NCBI GenBank assembly: GCA_963853835.1
Contig: OY970823.1
Span: 49,389,808-49,453,807 of the forward strand
Direction: 5' to 3'
DNA: 64,000 nucleotides
DNA from: Calendula officinalis
Lineage: Eukaryota > Streptophyta > Magnoliopsida > Asterales > Asteraceae
Under the pieces are notes generated by a model that worked only from the letters and a program-made list of their open reading frames with translations, was not told where the DNA came from and searched no databases. Positions 1-11,690 of this stretch are shown here, one piece after another (the first letter of the stretch is position 1; every line of letters starts with the position of its first letter). The translations under genes were made by a program, and so were the position numbers.

Positions 1-874
1 CACTGCTTTCTAACAAACGAAGTAGCCAATCAGATTGCTTTCTTTCCGTTTAAATTTTAAAACTAACAATTACACCCCTTTAGGAATACGATATTTTATC
101 CAAATCCCCCACATCTCTTATTTATTTGATTTTTAATTTGAAAACATATTGATCAGGATGGGGTAATCGTCTACATGTGTCATAATTGAACAATGAACTT
201 AATAAAGACGGTTCACATATGAGGTCCAAATTGTAAAAAACTCAAGTGCTCGACCCATTTCGAATAAGCAATAGGGTTATTAGATTATCAACTTAGTGGA
301 GTGCTTGATAGTTTCTAGAGGAACAAAACTTGATGGAAAACCATCTATATGAACCTCAAATGTGTATTTTGAAACGCAAAGAATTGTAATATTTTCATTG
401 TCAATTGTTTTCTGTGTTTATTTTGTTTTATGTATCGTGTACAAATGATCATGCAGAACGATAATGTTCAAAACTTTTCATGTGTTAACAATGAATACTA
501 CTTATAATACCTTATATTGATTGATAATAATCATAAGGACTAGGGTATGTGCTATTTTGGAAGAGTTAGAAACCAGCAAGTTTAGTGTGACCGATTCACT
601 TTAACCAAATTTACATGCCTACCTAATCCACGTCAACAATTGGTCAACGCCTAAATATCATTATTTCTTGATTTATCTACAAAACACTCAGATATATACG
701 CAATTAATTACATTCTTCGAGAAGAGTAGGACATAAGTTACACTATATAGTAAAACTCTAGTCTATTAGATTCATTCCCCAATTTGATTACCATTCTTAG
801 CTTTTTTGAACATAAAGATATGGGGTTTTTTTACAATTTTTTAACGTACACGTCGAATATGCATAACCATTTAC
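1..874. other. AT-rich intergenic DNA, nothing recognised
   Basis: No long open frame, RNA gene or repeat structure with readable ends was found here. Stops are dense in all frames. Confidence 0.6.
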
Positions 875-1487
875 TAGGGGTGACAATTGGGTTGGGTTTG
901 GGTTAGTGGGTTCGGGTTGGCGGGTTGACAGGTTAGAATCAATAAACCCAAACCCGACCTGTTAAAATTTTGGGTCAAATAAAGCAACCCTAACCCGGAC
1001 TCATTTAAACCAAGGTAACCCAGACCCAACCCGTGTAACATAAACTTAACAGGTTGGAGAAAATATAGAGAAATTGTGCAAAAAATGAGACTTTATATTA
1101 AGAAATTCTTCACCTCCCAAATTTACAAGCTTTTAGTTTGGGAAAAATATAACAGAACTTAATTGTGTGAGATTTGAAGGAGAAGTTTAAATTTAAAAAG
1201 TAAAAAGAAATTGAAATAATTAGGCAGGATAACTAATTTAAGGGGTGTATTATATTATTTATGGTATTTACTATGTACATATTTTTTTGAAAAATATTAT
1301 AAAATTAAACGGGTTGACGGGTCGACCCGGGTTTACACAAGACAACCCGAACTCAACCTGATTTATAAACAGGTTGGATGGGCCGACCTGTTTTTGACCC
1401 AAACCCGTTTATGGTCAACCCAAACCCGACCTTTTCCGTGTTGGGTTCGTGTTGGGTCGCGGGTCGTGTCAGGAATTGCCACCCCTA
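875..1487. mobile_element. hAT-type MITE (613 bp) with 8-bp TSD
   Basis: The ends are inverted: taggggtgacaatt on the left, and the right end reads taggggtggcaatt on the opposite strand. The 8-bp duplication ccatttac flanks both sides (867-874 and 1488-1495). An 8-bp TSD with short TIRs starting near TAGGGGTG is the hAT signature. About 120 bp at each end is packed with GGGTT/AACCC-type words (gggttcgggtt, aacccaaacccg), a subterminal repeat pattern expected for transposase binding. The AT-rich centre has no coding capacity, so the copy must depend on a transposase supplied elsewhere. Confidence 0.9.
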
Positions 1488-2031
1488 CCATTTACACATC
1501 TTGCGAAATCTTTGGTATCGTCCTTAAACAAATTTGGTCAAAGTGTTCGGCTTGATGTCAAGTGATTTTAAAAAATAGTTTAAGGACCAAAAAATCATTT
1601 TTGAATAGTGTATGGAGCAAATTGATAATATCTTTAATTTAAGAAAAATGCTAATGACATCATGTTCTTAAGAAGATAAAATAATAAAAGACAACCCTCT
1701 AAATTTTAAGAATATTATTTTTTTAATCAATGTACAAATCTTTTATGCAGGTTAGTGTCAATGTACAAATCTTTTATGCATGTTAGTGATCGAACTGTCA
1801 TTAGAAAACCTTTATTTAATATCAGATGAAAATGGTGAAGAGAAAAGGGTGCAGTGAATGAGAAAGAGCCAAAAAAGCAAAGCAAAGCAAACCACCAATA
1901 GGCTCCTTCTCTCTCTCAAACGTCAACGAATCAACCGACCAGTATATCTTCCCCGGCGTTTTATAGATCGATTTCCGGTGGCAGTGTCGGAACAGACTGT
2001 CCGCTTTCATTTGTGCTGTTGATTACTAGTC
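1488..2031. other. Upstream region and 5' UTR of the PYL gene
   Basis: Includes TSD copy 2 of the hAT MITE (1488-1495), a short direct duplication around 1735-1785 (caatgtacaaatcttttatg twice), and a CT-rich stretch at about 1905-1918, common in plant 5' leaders. No unambiguous TATA box was assigned. The start codon is at 2032. Confidence 0.45.
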
Positions 2032-3217
2032 ATGACGATCATCGGAGACGGCGATGTCGACGGTGCGAATTTGTCGGAGAGCGATTACATCAGGAGGCAT
2101 CATAAGCACGAGATTAGAGCGTGCCAGTGCACATCGTCGCTAGTTAAACGCATCAGAGCTCCTGTTCATCTCGTAAGTTTCCAAAATCTACGATTAGGAT
2201 TCTAACTGATGTCGTAACCATAATCACAATCACAGTGGATCTGAGCTAAAGCTATTTCATTTTAGTAACATTGATACCTCCGTCAGTAACATTTAGTGTT
2301 TAATTATAGTGAACAGATGTCTCTGTTATTTCAGATTTTTCATTACTGAAAGGCAGCTCATTTGTTTACATGAGCCAAGCTACTTGTGTGTTGTCAAATG
2401 TCATCTCATATTGCTTAAAGTAAAACATACCTTAAATGGAAGTCAATCTGGTGTCAAACAAGCAAACACTATCTCTGAGATCAAGTGAATTTTGTACTTA
2501 AAATTTTTAATCGAAAAATGTTGAACATAGCCCTAAGTGCTATGGTTAGGGTTTATTATGGTGGTTAAAGTACAACGTTTGAAGCATAACCACCCTAAAA
2601 TGGTTACTGGTTTTTAAATCTTTTTTTATAGTGAAAGTACAGTTATGAAATTATCCCTAAATTTGATGATGAATTTTTGTTTGTTTTAGGTATGGTCGTT
2701 GGTGAGGAGGTTCGATGAACCACAAAAATACAAACCGTTTGTGAGTGGATGCAATGTGCAAGGGAGCCTTGAAATTGGAAGTGTTAGAGAAATAAATGTC
2801 CGATCTGGACTTCCTGCTACCACCAGTACAGAAAGGTTGGAGCTTTTTAATGAGGAAGAACATATTTTAGGCATGGCAATTGTTGGTGGTGATCACAGGC
2901 TTCAGGTACACTATAATTAAAAAATGAGTTATTGTAAATAAGCATCTTGTAACATGTGAAATGAAATTACAATTTTGGTCGGAATTTGGTGTTTGTGGCA
3001 GAATTACTCATCAGTAATCACCCTGCATCCTGAAACTGTTGAAGGAAGAGCAGGAACATTAGTAATAGAATCATTTGTGGTAGACGTGCCAGATGGCAAC
3101 ACGAGAGAAGAAACATGTTATTTTGTTGAAGCTTTGATCCAATGCAACCTTAAATCACTTGCAGATATCTCAGAGCGTTTGACCGTGCAAGACCATACTC
3201 ATTCAACTGTCACATGA
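2032..3217 (+). CDS. PYL: PYR/PYL/RCAR abscisic-acid receptor, subfamily I (PYL7-10-like), three exons
   Basis: Soluble ABA receptor (START/Bet v 1 fold). When ABA binds, it inhibits clade A PP2C phosphatases and so releases SnRK2 kinases. Exons are 2032-2172, 2690-2905 and 3002-3217; both introns are GT-AG and phase 0, giving 190 residues, the normal family length. The protein starts MTIIGDGDVD. Visible motifs are VWSLVRRFD (48-56), the ABA-contacting lysine of YKPF (Lys62), the gate loop SGLPA (86-90), the latch HRL (116-118), TSTERLE (92-98) and the C-terminal helix EETCYFVEALIQCNLKSL. The intron positions and the sequence VRSGLPATTSTERLEL fit the monomeric PYL8/PYL9 group. I see no frameshift or missing key residue, so it looks functional. 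The exact orthologue among PYL7-10 cannot be fixed by eye. Confidence 0.96.
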
Positions 3218-3669
3218 CATGGCAATTAATTAATCTCCCATTATTGTGCATAAACCTTTAATTAGAGACCTTCATTCTTGTATAACAACTTTGTGTCTGG
3301 AGTGTATTGTAAACTTCTTTGTCACGTATTTATTTGCACGTACATTGCTTTTGAAATTTCTATCTGTTGTTGTAATAAAGACTGCCAAACATTTGTTTGA
3401 ATATGAGTGATTGTACGGTATGAACATTCTATGTTGAGCTGTTACAAGACATGAGTTAATATCTTTAAGGTTATTAACCATTTTATATCGTCAATGAACT
3501 TCTTCCAACTGGAAACCTGTTACAAGACCTGATACATATAAAATGACGTTTTTAACATAGTTGACTTGATATAATGAACAATCCACTAAGATACGCTGTT
3601 GGTAAAAAACATGGACATGATGTTATGGACTTATGGTCGCGTAGTTAAGTGAACGAATACGAACATATA
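3218..3669. other. PYL 3' UTR and spacer
   Basis: AT-rich downstream sequence of the PYL gene, with aataaag near 3373 as a possible polyadenylation signal. No further gene is visible before the Stowaway-like element. Confidence 0.45.
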
Positions 3670-3982
3670 CTTCCTCCGTATCAAAATAAGTGACACAAAT
3701 TGGCTTACACGTTTTTTGAGGTAAAAGATTAAAGTAGAGGTTAAAATAGATTAAAGTACATAGTTAGTGGAGAATGGGTCCCACTTTTCTTGAATAAAGT
3801 GATATTAATGAGTGTTAAAAGTAAAAGTAAGGGTATAAGAGTAATTTCACTTTATTAAAGTGGATATTTAGTGGGTATGGGTCCCACTATTTTTACCAAA
3901 AAAGGAAAGTTTTCAAAGTGTGTCACTTATTTTGATACACCCCAAAATGGAAAGTGTGTAACTTATTTTGATACGGAGGAAG
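3670..3982 (+). mobile_element. Stowaway-like MITE, copy A (313 bp)
   Basis: Inverted ends cttcctccgtatcaaaataa and its complement, flanked by TA dinucleotides (3668-3669 and 3983-3984) as in Tc1/mariner MITEs. The CTCCGT-type terminus and internal blocks such as gtgggtcccac and aaagtgaaat-type words recur in copies B, C and D of this window. The right end carries two tandem versions of the terminal cacttattttgatac block. Confidence 0.9.
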
Positions 3983-4164
3983 TATATTGTTTTGTTCATC
4001 TTCAAATAATATATATCTTAAATGTTTTATTATTGTTTAAACGAACGAGTTCAAAGAAACATAAACGAAATGGATAATATGTATATTATATGTTTTTGTG
4101 TTCATTTTGTTTCTGTTCGTTTATTAAAGGAACATAAATGAATTGGATAATTATGCGGATGGTG

Positions 4165-5098
4165 TACCGGAATGATAAGATATCGATAACAGATTTTGGT
4201 GCTATCGGAGATGGAAAAACGTTGAATATGAATGCGTTCAGGGAGGCAATTTACCGAATCACGCGTTTGAGAAGGAGAGGAGGGACGCTTCTTTATATTT
4301 CTGCTGGTGTTTATTTTACAGAGAGCTTCAATCTTACTAGTCAAATGACTTTGTATCTAGCTAGAGGTGCTGTTATCACAGGTACTCAATTCATTGCATT
4401 TTTTTCTACACACAATTGATTTCTAAAACTTATTGGAATGAGGTTGAATCCTAATAGTCGATTAATGACTTTGTGATGAATTTAGTGTTCATTTTTTTTG
4501 AAAAGAATGCTTGAATTTTGTGATAAATTCATGATATTGATGGTATTTTAAATCATGAGATATTGGTATTAATCAAATAATATGTCCATACAAATTGTTT
4601 TATATAATTTGTTGCTAATTGGAGAAGCTACTGCTATATACACCATTGACAGAAAAACTTATTTATTTTGCATTGTTGCTAATTGAAGTATGGAATGAAA
4701 CGAGTGGAGAATATTGTGTTTGGATAGAATACTACTTTTGCCCATCTTGATGCAGATTCAAGCTCCCATGTATGCATACAAGACTCCTACATTTCAACAG
4801 GAGATGACTTCATCGCTGTAAAAAGCGGTTGGGATCCATACTGCCGTCCGAGCAATGACATCACAATCCGGCGAATCACCCGATCATATCCGTTCGCCGG
4901 AATCACTGTCGGAAGTGAAACTTCCGGCGGAGTAACAAACATATTAGCAGAACGCATAACTGTTTCCTACACCAGAATTGGAATCCATTTTAAAAAACAA
5001 ACATTGGTTGAGGCGGAATCATCAAAAGCATTACTATTTCCAATGTTTTCATGGAAAATGGACGTAAAGGAATCAGTATTGGAGTATATAATTCATTT
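4165..5098 (+). pseudogene. Polygalacturonase-like (GH28) pseudogene, internally deleted
   Basis: The first preserved exon (to 4381) encodes ITDFGAIGDGKTLN and LYLARGAVITG, the N-terminal part of the plant GH28 pectin-hydrolase domain. It ends at a GT donor in phase 1. A later exon begins at an AG acceptor (4754-4755) and carries DSSSHVCIQDSYISTGDDF, AVKSGWDPYC and VGSETSGGV, which contain the GH28 catalytic region (GDD) and the GSE-SGG block. The middle exon(s), signal peptide and C-terminus are missing. Near 5000-5015 the frame breaks: the reading shifts by one base and the Arg codon of the conserved GRGG motif has become TGA, after which IIKSITISNVFMENGRKG continues in the new frame. The locus is dead. 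It lies just downstream of the PYL gene. Confidence 0.88.
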
Positions 5099-5337
5099 GA
5101 TTACATAATGCATATATACAATACAGAAAGATTTTAAAAATAAAAAATAATAAAGATAGATTGACTACGTAGCTAAAAGCCTAAATATGGTTTCTACATC
5201 TCCCATAGGATGCAATTACTTATGTACATATATTACAAATGATAGGAAACAATTCAATATGTGCAAATAGATACACAAATTAGATACATTACTTGACACG
5301 TGGACGCTGGATCGATCAAGGAAGAGTCATCATTTTA

Positions 5338-6033
5338 TCAATCAAAAGTGTGTTTCAAAAACTTGCGAATGTTCTTCATCAATTCGGCATCTTCCTCTTT
5401 CTTCTTCTGTTCTCGTTGTTGAATCAAACTCTTCACTCTCTCCCGATCAAACATGTGTTTCGGCTTGATTACATTCTCGTTGTTATTCCGGTGGTTGTTA
5501 CGGTTGCGACGGGAACTGTGATGATGCTTCATCTTCAACCAATTCGACGGAACTTCGCCGTGGAAAGTTTCCGATTTCGAATCACCAGATTTTTCGGCCG
5601 TGATTTCGTCCTTTCTGTCGGAGATATCAGGCCGAGGGCGAGGGATCATGTATTGAGAGTGCTTCCGGTAAGGCCGTCGGTGTTTTCCGACTCGTTTTGG
5701 CCGGTGAGGAGGTTTATCATTCGAGTGACGGTTGATAGGATCGAATCTAGAGAAATTCGTATGCGGCGTTAAACCATTCGTTGTTTTTTCCGGTTCAGCA
5801 GTGCGGTTGTTGGCGGTGGTTTTATCGGAATCCGATGTAACATTCTCGCCGGGGAGTCGAAGGTGAGAACCGGCGGAAGCTACAGATTCTCTAGACATGG
5901 TTGCTACCTTTGATGCATCGTCGCTCCGGTCGGCGGACAGTTTGGTTACCGGTGGATCTAAGGCGAGACGAGCGGCGGAGACGGTGAACAACAACAGCGT
6001 GAAGAAGGTGAAGGTTGCACTTTTGGTGTCCAT
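5338..6033 (-). CDS. Secreted basic protein of unknown function, 231 aa
   Basis: Single-exon gene on the minus strand with ATG at 6033. Residues 1-21 (MDTKSATFTFFTLLLFTVSA) form a clear signal peptide. The middle contains SRFDPINRHSNDKPPHRPKR and a string of Arg/His/Pro-rich segments, then a His/Asn-rich stretch (HHHSSRRNRNNHRNNN). The C-terminus is a charged helix (EQKKKEEDAELMKNIRKFLK). The mature protein would be strongly basic and low-complexity, with no enzyme motif. Codon use and the higher GC content compared with the flanks support a real gene. I do not recognise a named family. A small plant secreted-protein family or a peptide precursor are the obvious alternatives, and neither is proven. 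The plus-strand frame of 159 codons over the same DNA is a shadow. Confidence 0.75.
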   Translation of the reverse strand: MDTKSATFTFFTLLLFTVSAARLALDPPVTKLSADRSDDASKVATMSRESVASAGSHLRLPGENVTSDSDKTTANNRTAEPEKTTNGLTPHTNFSRFDPINRHSNDKPPHRPKRVGKHRRPYRKHSQYMIPRPRPDISDRKDEITAEKSGDSKSETFHGEVPSNWLKMKHHHSSRRNRNNHRNNNENVIKPKHMFDRERVKSLIQQREQKKKEEDAELMKNIRKFLKHTFD

Positions 6034-6146
6034 GATTTTGGGGGTGTTTGGTTACGTGTGTTGAGATCGATGCGGTAAAAAAGAAAGTTGGTCAATACGG
6101 GCAGGTTTAATGGTCAATACGGGCAGCGGGCAGTGTGGATTATCAT

Positions 6147-6154
6147 CCACGTGG
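6147..6154 (-). promoter_or_regulatory. G-box (CCACGTGG) upstream of the secreted-protein gene
   Basis: A palindromic G-box core CACGTG lies about 115 bp upstream of the start codon of the minus-strand gene, with another ACGT core near 6054. G-boxes bind bZIP/bHLH factors and often mediate light or ABA responses. That role is inferred here from position alone. Confidence 0.45.
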
Positions 6155-6317
6155 TTGGAAACTTGGAATTACTTCAAACACAAAATTTCTCCTCCATTAA
6201 AAATTATCTCGTGTTGTCCATTAAAATTTTCGTGGAAAGAACCTCGATATCATTACTAAAAATGAAGGTTAATTTTTAACCATTTGAAAAAATAAGCTAA
6301 AATCTTTAAATTATATA

Positions 6318-6607
6318 ATTCCTTCGTTTCAAAATAAGTGTTACATTTAAAGTTGCACGTTTATTATAAAAACTTAAATTAGATAGTTAGTAGGAGTTGA
6401 GTCTCACAAAAACTTTGATTAAAGTGAGTTTAATCATATTTAAAAGTAAAACTAAGTGTAATGTGTCATTTCACTTTATTAAATAAGATAGTTAGTGGGT
6501 GTGGGTCCTACTAATGTTTGCCAAATAAAGTAAGTTTTCAGAGTGTATCACTTATTATGAAACACCCTAAAATGAGAAGTGTATCACTTATTTTGAAACG
6601 AAGGAAG
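6318..6607 (+). mobile_element. Stowaway-like MITE, copy B (290 bp)
   Basis: Ends ttccttcgtttcaaaataag and the complement of cttattttgaaacgaaggaa, flanked by TA. The first base of the left TIR is mutated. The internal order (gagtctcac, aaagtgagttt, gtgggtcctac, then the doubled terminal block) matches copy A. Confidence 0.85.
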
Positions 6608-8969
6608 TATATGCAATACAAATTTTATAAACAATTGTATAATCATATTAATCAATGTTTGTGGTGAATACAATAAAAATTGTGCTATAAAAGTCACCCA
6701 TTTTGAAATAAAAAATAACAAAAAACTTTACCTTCAACTTACATGAAAGAAACAAAAAAGATGATACCGAATACTGATGCTTTCTTCGTGTGTATACACA
6801 ACAAGACATTGAATTTTCGTTCTCCCCTACTAAGCTTCTGGCAAGACCTGTACACATGCTCTTAAGAGAGTTTTACATGTAGAGTTGTGCTAGAAGCCCT
6901 TGAGGGAGAGCGAGTAATCAATGCCTCGGAAAAGAATTCTTTATATTTCTTCTCTAATCTCATTGGTATTGAGACTATGATAAACCTCATTGGACAAGAA
7001 CCCCTTTTATAAGCCAACAAAAAACGGATTTATTGCCAAAAAGATAGAAAGAAGGAAAGTAATCCAATTTGGTGGGGTCTTACATATCTTTGGCATCTGG
7101 CATTTAGTGGCATCAATGAATCTTGCTCGTACCATAAAGCACATAGAAAGATAAGATTTGTGCTAGTAAAAGCATATCTACCCACAAATCATCAATCCAC
7201 AAATAAGCATTAGTAACAATATTTTAATCCATTATTTTGTTCTCGTGAAAACAAAGCATATTGCATGAAGAGTCATAGCATTATATGGTACCAAAAGTAG
7301 GGATGGAGAAAAAAAGAGGAGATGGAAATCGAAAAATCGGGATATTGTTATTTGGAGAAAACATGTAAACATGTTTTTCGAGTAACACTACTAGCCAAAG
7401 ACATGTTGTATATGACTAGGTGAAATGAAAGAGCCGAATCACTAAATCAATTAACCAAACAATTAGTAAGGTTTTGAATTTCAAGTAAGTTTAACATATA
7501 TGGTTTAGTTATAGCAACATTGGATCCAATCCCGACAAACGCGGTGGCATCAGAGAGGTGAGATATATATAGTTATATCTCTACACGGGGTAGAGATACT
7601 GCTTTCCTCTACTCAGGGTAGAGACACTGCTTTCCGATAAAACTTCCGATAAAGTTAATGAAAGACATGACTAAATGATAGTATTATGATTAATTCGTTA
7701 AGAGGGACACTTGGTCGCCTTTGGCATTGTGGTGATTGTTGTATTTTTAAAATGTCCTAACTTTTGGTATATGATTGTGCTAATCCCGACTATTTTGTTC
7801 TAATGCATGTCAGTTTTCCATACTCTTTTCATGGACCACAAATCATTTACTTTTAAATATATAAGAAGAGAAATAAAGCAAATTAAAAAAGAAGAAAAAT
7901 GATGGATACTTGAAAATGTTCCACTACGAAGAATGTTCATGACCCTTGGGATAAATGACAAGTCACTAGACTTTTGATCTATAACATTAAGAATCAGAAT
8001 CATTTTTGACAGTATTAGCATTAAAATTTAAAACCATATCTATGCATGTGATGAATATAAAAAATCTTAATTCTTTTTACAAAATGAATTATGACTTGTT
8101 TTGCGAGCCGACTAAATGAAGGGCGAAAGCGGGTAGTCCGTAGTCTGCGTATGTGAACCTCCGTGATCATAAGGAGGTAATTATTTGCTTGTAGGGATTG
8201 ATCGAACTTGTTACCTTATGAAAATTTCAATTTGACGTAGACCAAAATTATGCAACCATGTTTATGTATGGTTAACATCTTGTTATATTTGACATTCTTT
8301 CTTTTCTCATATTTGATTCTTGTTTTGAGTAGCTACGGTATCTTACTATCTTGCATGTTTGACATTCGTTCCATGTTGTCAATACCTATTTCGCGATAAA
8401 ACAGATGTCGAACATGATCAACTTTTTTTTTCTTTCTTTCTAATATTCTTTACACCTCAATTTTAGGCAAAGTCTGGGTGTTAAAATTCGAATGTAAAAT
8501 CTAATAGTGTTATTAAGGAGTTGTTTGGGAAAGCTTATTAAGAAGGATTTAAAGTTTATTAGCTTCTCAAGCCTTAATAAGTTTAAAATTTTATACTTAT
8601 TAAGATATAATGAGCTAATAAACTTTAATATCGTTTTTCCTTTTAGCCCCTACACTTCAATTTATATTTTTAAAACTTAAAAATAACACTTTACTCATTA
8701 AACTTTAATATTATTATAAAGAATATAGGAAAACATTTATTTAATTTTAGTTTTACAAAAACCTTTGATTTCTTAGATAACTCTGATTGTTACTCCTATA
8801 TACGGAGTATATAATATAATTTTTTAAAGTATATTACAAATTATAAATAGTATATTTTGCAACTGAATAATACTAGTCACACATTTAATAAGATGTTATA
8901 ACTGAAACGTTTACAGTTTTTTGGACATCGATTCCTCCCGAATTTTTGAATTTATAGTTGAGAGGTATA
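6608..8969. other. Intergenic DNA with unresolved repeat remnants
   Basis: No gene is recognised. Around 6850-7060 the minus strand has a TATA-like ttataaaagg followed by leader-like sequence, which could be part of an old LTR. Near 7550-7640 the words ggggtagagatactgctttc and cagggtagagacactgcttt are a short tandem pair. At about 8518 the text ggagttgtttgggaaagctt resembles one end of a hAT or Harbinger MITE, but I could not find its partner end. Confidence 0.4.
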
Positions 8970-9975
8970 TGGAAGTGGTTACAAATTTAGTGACCGACTT
9001 CCCATTTGTAGTTCACTATTGCAAATACTGTGTACTTAATTTAAAATTAATATCTGAAGAATCTGTGACAATTTCAAGTGGGACAATAGTTTTGTTTGAC
9101 CTTAAAAGTCAAAGTCAAACATAGTTATCAAGTTCATGTGATAATATCATGTTCTTAATTGCATTTCTTAAACATTGCTACATTCTTTCAGTTGATACTC
9201 CATAACGTGTTACAAGTTTATAGAAGTTATTGATTAGTAAGATCATAAGTGAGTTTGACTTCTTACGGCCAAACCCGACTTTCTGATTTTACAAATGGCT
9301 ACAAATTTGGTGAATGATTTCCCATTTGTTGTTCACTCAGATAATATCCTGTACTTTAACTATTTCAAGTGGGACATTAGTTTTGTTTGACTGATAAGCA
9401 CCGTTTTGGTGTACCAGAGGAGGAAAAAGAAGGGCACAAGTAACTAGCAGTAACTTTTGAAGGATGGAACTATTTTACCTTTATTTGTATTTAAGTTTTC
9501 TCTTTATTTCTATTTTAGTACTATGGTGGTGTGAGCACTATCTGTGTCAGTGGGCTGTGATTGGTGGACTGAGCATGCCGTTTTGTGTTTGTGGCTGTCA
9601 TCCCCAAATCCCCCTAGTCGTTTAATACCCAAGGGAGTATATGTATTGGGTATCGATAAAAATTATGAATTAAGAAAGTTTTCTTTGGAGACACCCTTCT
9701 TCTCGAATTGAAGGATTTGTTCTAACAATCTGGTTTTATTAATGGGAATGATTCAAGATAGATCAATGGTCTATCATTGACCTTATATGTCAAAGTTTGA
9801 CTTCTGAAGGCCAATTTGGACTCTTAAATTTACACAAGGTTACAAACTTAGTGACTAATTGTCCATTTGCAGTTCATTTTGATAACATCTCGTACACAAT
9901 TTGAAGAATCGGTTGACTATTTCACGTTTGACATTAGTTCTGTTTGACCTTAAATTTCTAACTCAAACATTAGCA
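8970..9975. repeat. Three diverged copies of a ~150-bp unit, split by a solo LTR
   Basis: The block with acaaatttagtgaccgac, cccatttgtagttcac and gttttgtttgacctt appears at about 8980-9130, 9295-9391 and 9830-9965 with scattered substitutions. The unit is noncoding. The second copy was interrupted by the LTR at 9392-9776. Confidence 0.7.
9392..9776. mobile_element. Solo LTR (385 bp), 5-bp TSD ttgac
   Basis: Begins TGATAAGCAC and ends GGTCTATCA, so the termini are TG...CA with the inverted pentamer TGATA/TATCA. The host word ttgac is duplicated at 9387-9391 and 9777-9781. Removing the element restores the neighbouring repeat unit (gtttgac + ctt...). No internal region remains, which is the footprint of LTR-LTR recombination. 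The family is probably Copia given the short LTR, but that is inference. Confidence 0.85.
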
Positions 9976-9976
9976 A

Positions 9977-10558
9977 ATGTACCTGAAAGTGGCATTGGAG
10001 TGCGAAGAAGTTTCATTGGCTCGTATTGATCAATATTTTTTCAAATTTTGCATATGAATGGGTCGATTCAGGATATATTCAAATAATTTTCTGAAAAAAA
10101 ACAGGTTGAAAGTCAGCCCAAGTATAGTACTATATTTATTTGTATTCTATAATAAATTTGGAGGAAATCTGTTCAGTGACCCATATCACTAAATTTGGCG
10201 AGGAGCAAATTTGACCCGTAACCCGGCCCGTAAATTAAAAGCATCTAATTTACCTCTTCATGCTCAATTGTATGAGCAAATAGAAGAATAACTTGACCCT
10301 TGTAAGCTGGCCCAAGATTGATTGCTAAAATTTCATTGCAAGTTCTGAAATAAGTTGTTGCTGCTCGTAATCTTCTCAGGTTCCCCCCGGTCCGTTTGTA
10401 GCAGCTCGTTATGTATGTAATCTCATATAATTATGCGTGTTTTTCGTATTATCTATGTTTTAATCGAATTGCTATCAGGTATCTTAACTCTTACGATTGT
10501 GAAATTGTGTCAAATTTTGTGATTATTGTGGAGATTAAGTTATGACACGTGCATACAA
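9977..10558. other. Intergenic DNA, no gene recognised
   Basis: AT-rich sequence with no supported coding region. It abuts the 3' side of the minus-strand LINE remnant. Confidence 0.4.
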
Positions 10559-11690
10559 TCAATTATTACTACGATTACAAATCCAATTAAAGGAAAATTC
10601 CTTAATTAAATCAATAATAGCTTCCTTCTTCATATCTTTATTGTTGAACTTATAGTCGTTTCTAAACCACCAAAGCACCCAAATAGTAGAGAAACAAATA
10701 GCTTCGGTTACTTTCATTTTTTATTGCTTGCAACCCGATTGATTCAATCCCTACAAGCACATCATTAACACTTTCGCCACTAGGCACCGCCAAATTCATC
10801 CACCGGAAAATGGAATGCCAAACATTAGACGCCACTTCATGTTGTGATATTTATAAACTGTAACAAACGTTAATGTAATCGAATAATCAGAATGAACAAA
10901 ACCGAACCTGAAAGTTGACGGGAAGAACAAAATACCGCACGGAACGGAATTCCTGTTCTTTAAGGTTTATACGCGCTGTATGCTGTGAGCATTCAACGTA
11001 TCACCCCATGATTTGATGCAGTATAACAGTGGGTTCCGACACCAAAAGAACCACTGTGTAACACAAAATGATGAAGCAGGAACAAGGAAGAAGAACAACA
11101 CTTTTCAGAGAGAGGGAGTGTGTTTTTTTCGTGTGTCTTCTAACACTGCATTGAGCTTTCTTATATAAGCCAATACTGAAAACGTACACCATCATTGCAG
11201 TCTTTAAAATTGTATCAATACAGTCTTTAAAATAGTATTTGACAGTCCAAAAACGGACAAGATATTAACATCTCATTTCTCATATTAATGTCTGAACGTT
11301 ACGTTTGACTGTTTGAGTTTCTTCACAGTGATGGCAAAAAAAAAAAGCTCCTCAGCTCGATGGGTCGTGCAAAGTGCGTCTAAATCGCACCATTTCGTGT
11401 CACCGGTCTCGGCTCGGCGCGCGTGTGAGTCTAGCTTTTAATCCTCCACTAAAGCCTTTGAAAGCTTAAGGAATTAAAAGCCTTATAAACCCATTAAATA
11501 TTCTTTCTCCCACCAATGTAAGAACTTGCCAACTTGCAAGTAATTAATTAATATTACTATTAATTAATATTTCCAACACTTCACATCTAGCAAACAAATG
11601 ATCAACATCTTCCACCTTATTAGAGCATATATCACACGCGCAAATTTTAGCTTCATAAGTTGTTATCCTGCTAATTTTATCTAATTATGC
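10559..11690 (-). pseudogene. LINE (L1-type) ORF2 C-terminal fragment, split by a solo LTR
   Basis: Read on the minus strand, 11690-11579 encodes KICACDICSNKVEDVDHLFA followed by RCE, the zinc-binding tail (zf-RVT, C-x-C-x2-C...H...C) that follows reverse transcriptase in plant LINEs. After removal of the LTR at 10840-11578 the frame continues CE-VASNVWHSIFRWMNLAVP, then after a frameshift TIWVLWWFRNDYKFNNKDMK and the stop at 10559. This is the typical C-terminus of plant L1 ORF2. The fragment is 5'-truncated, frameshifted and non-functional. Confidence 0.85.
10840..11578 (-). mobile_element. Solo LTR (739 bp) inserted in the LINE remnant, TSD cttca
   Basis: Termini TGTTG...CAACA, with cttca duplicated at 10835-10839 and 11579-11583. 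The orientation is judged minus because a TATA-like ttatataag followed by a leader-like transcript start reads that way (near 11160-11170). No internal domain is left. It is younger than the LINE it interrupts. Confidence 0.85.

Noticed and set aside
5293..5772. 159-codon plus-strand frame over the secreted-protein gene
   Set aside because: It is the antisense shadow of the minus-strand gene with its signal peptide; no motif of its own.
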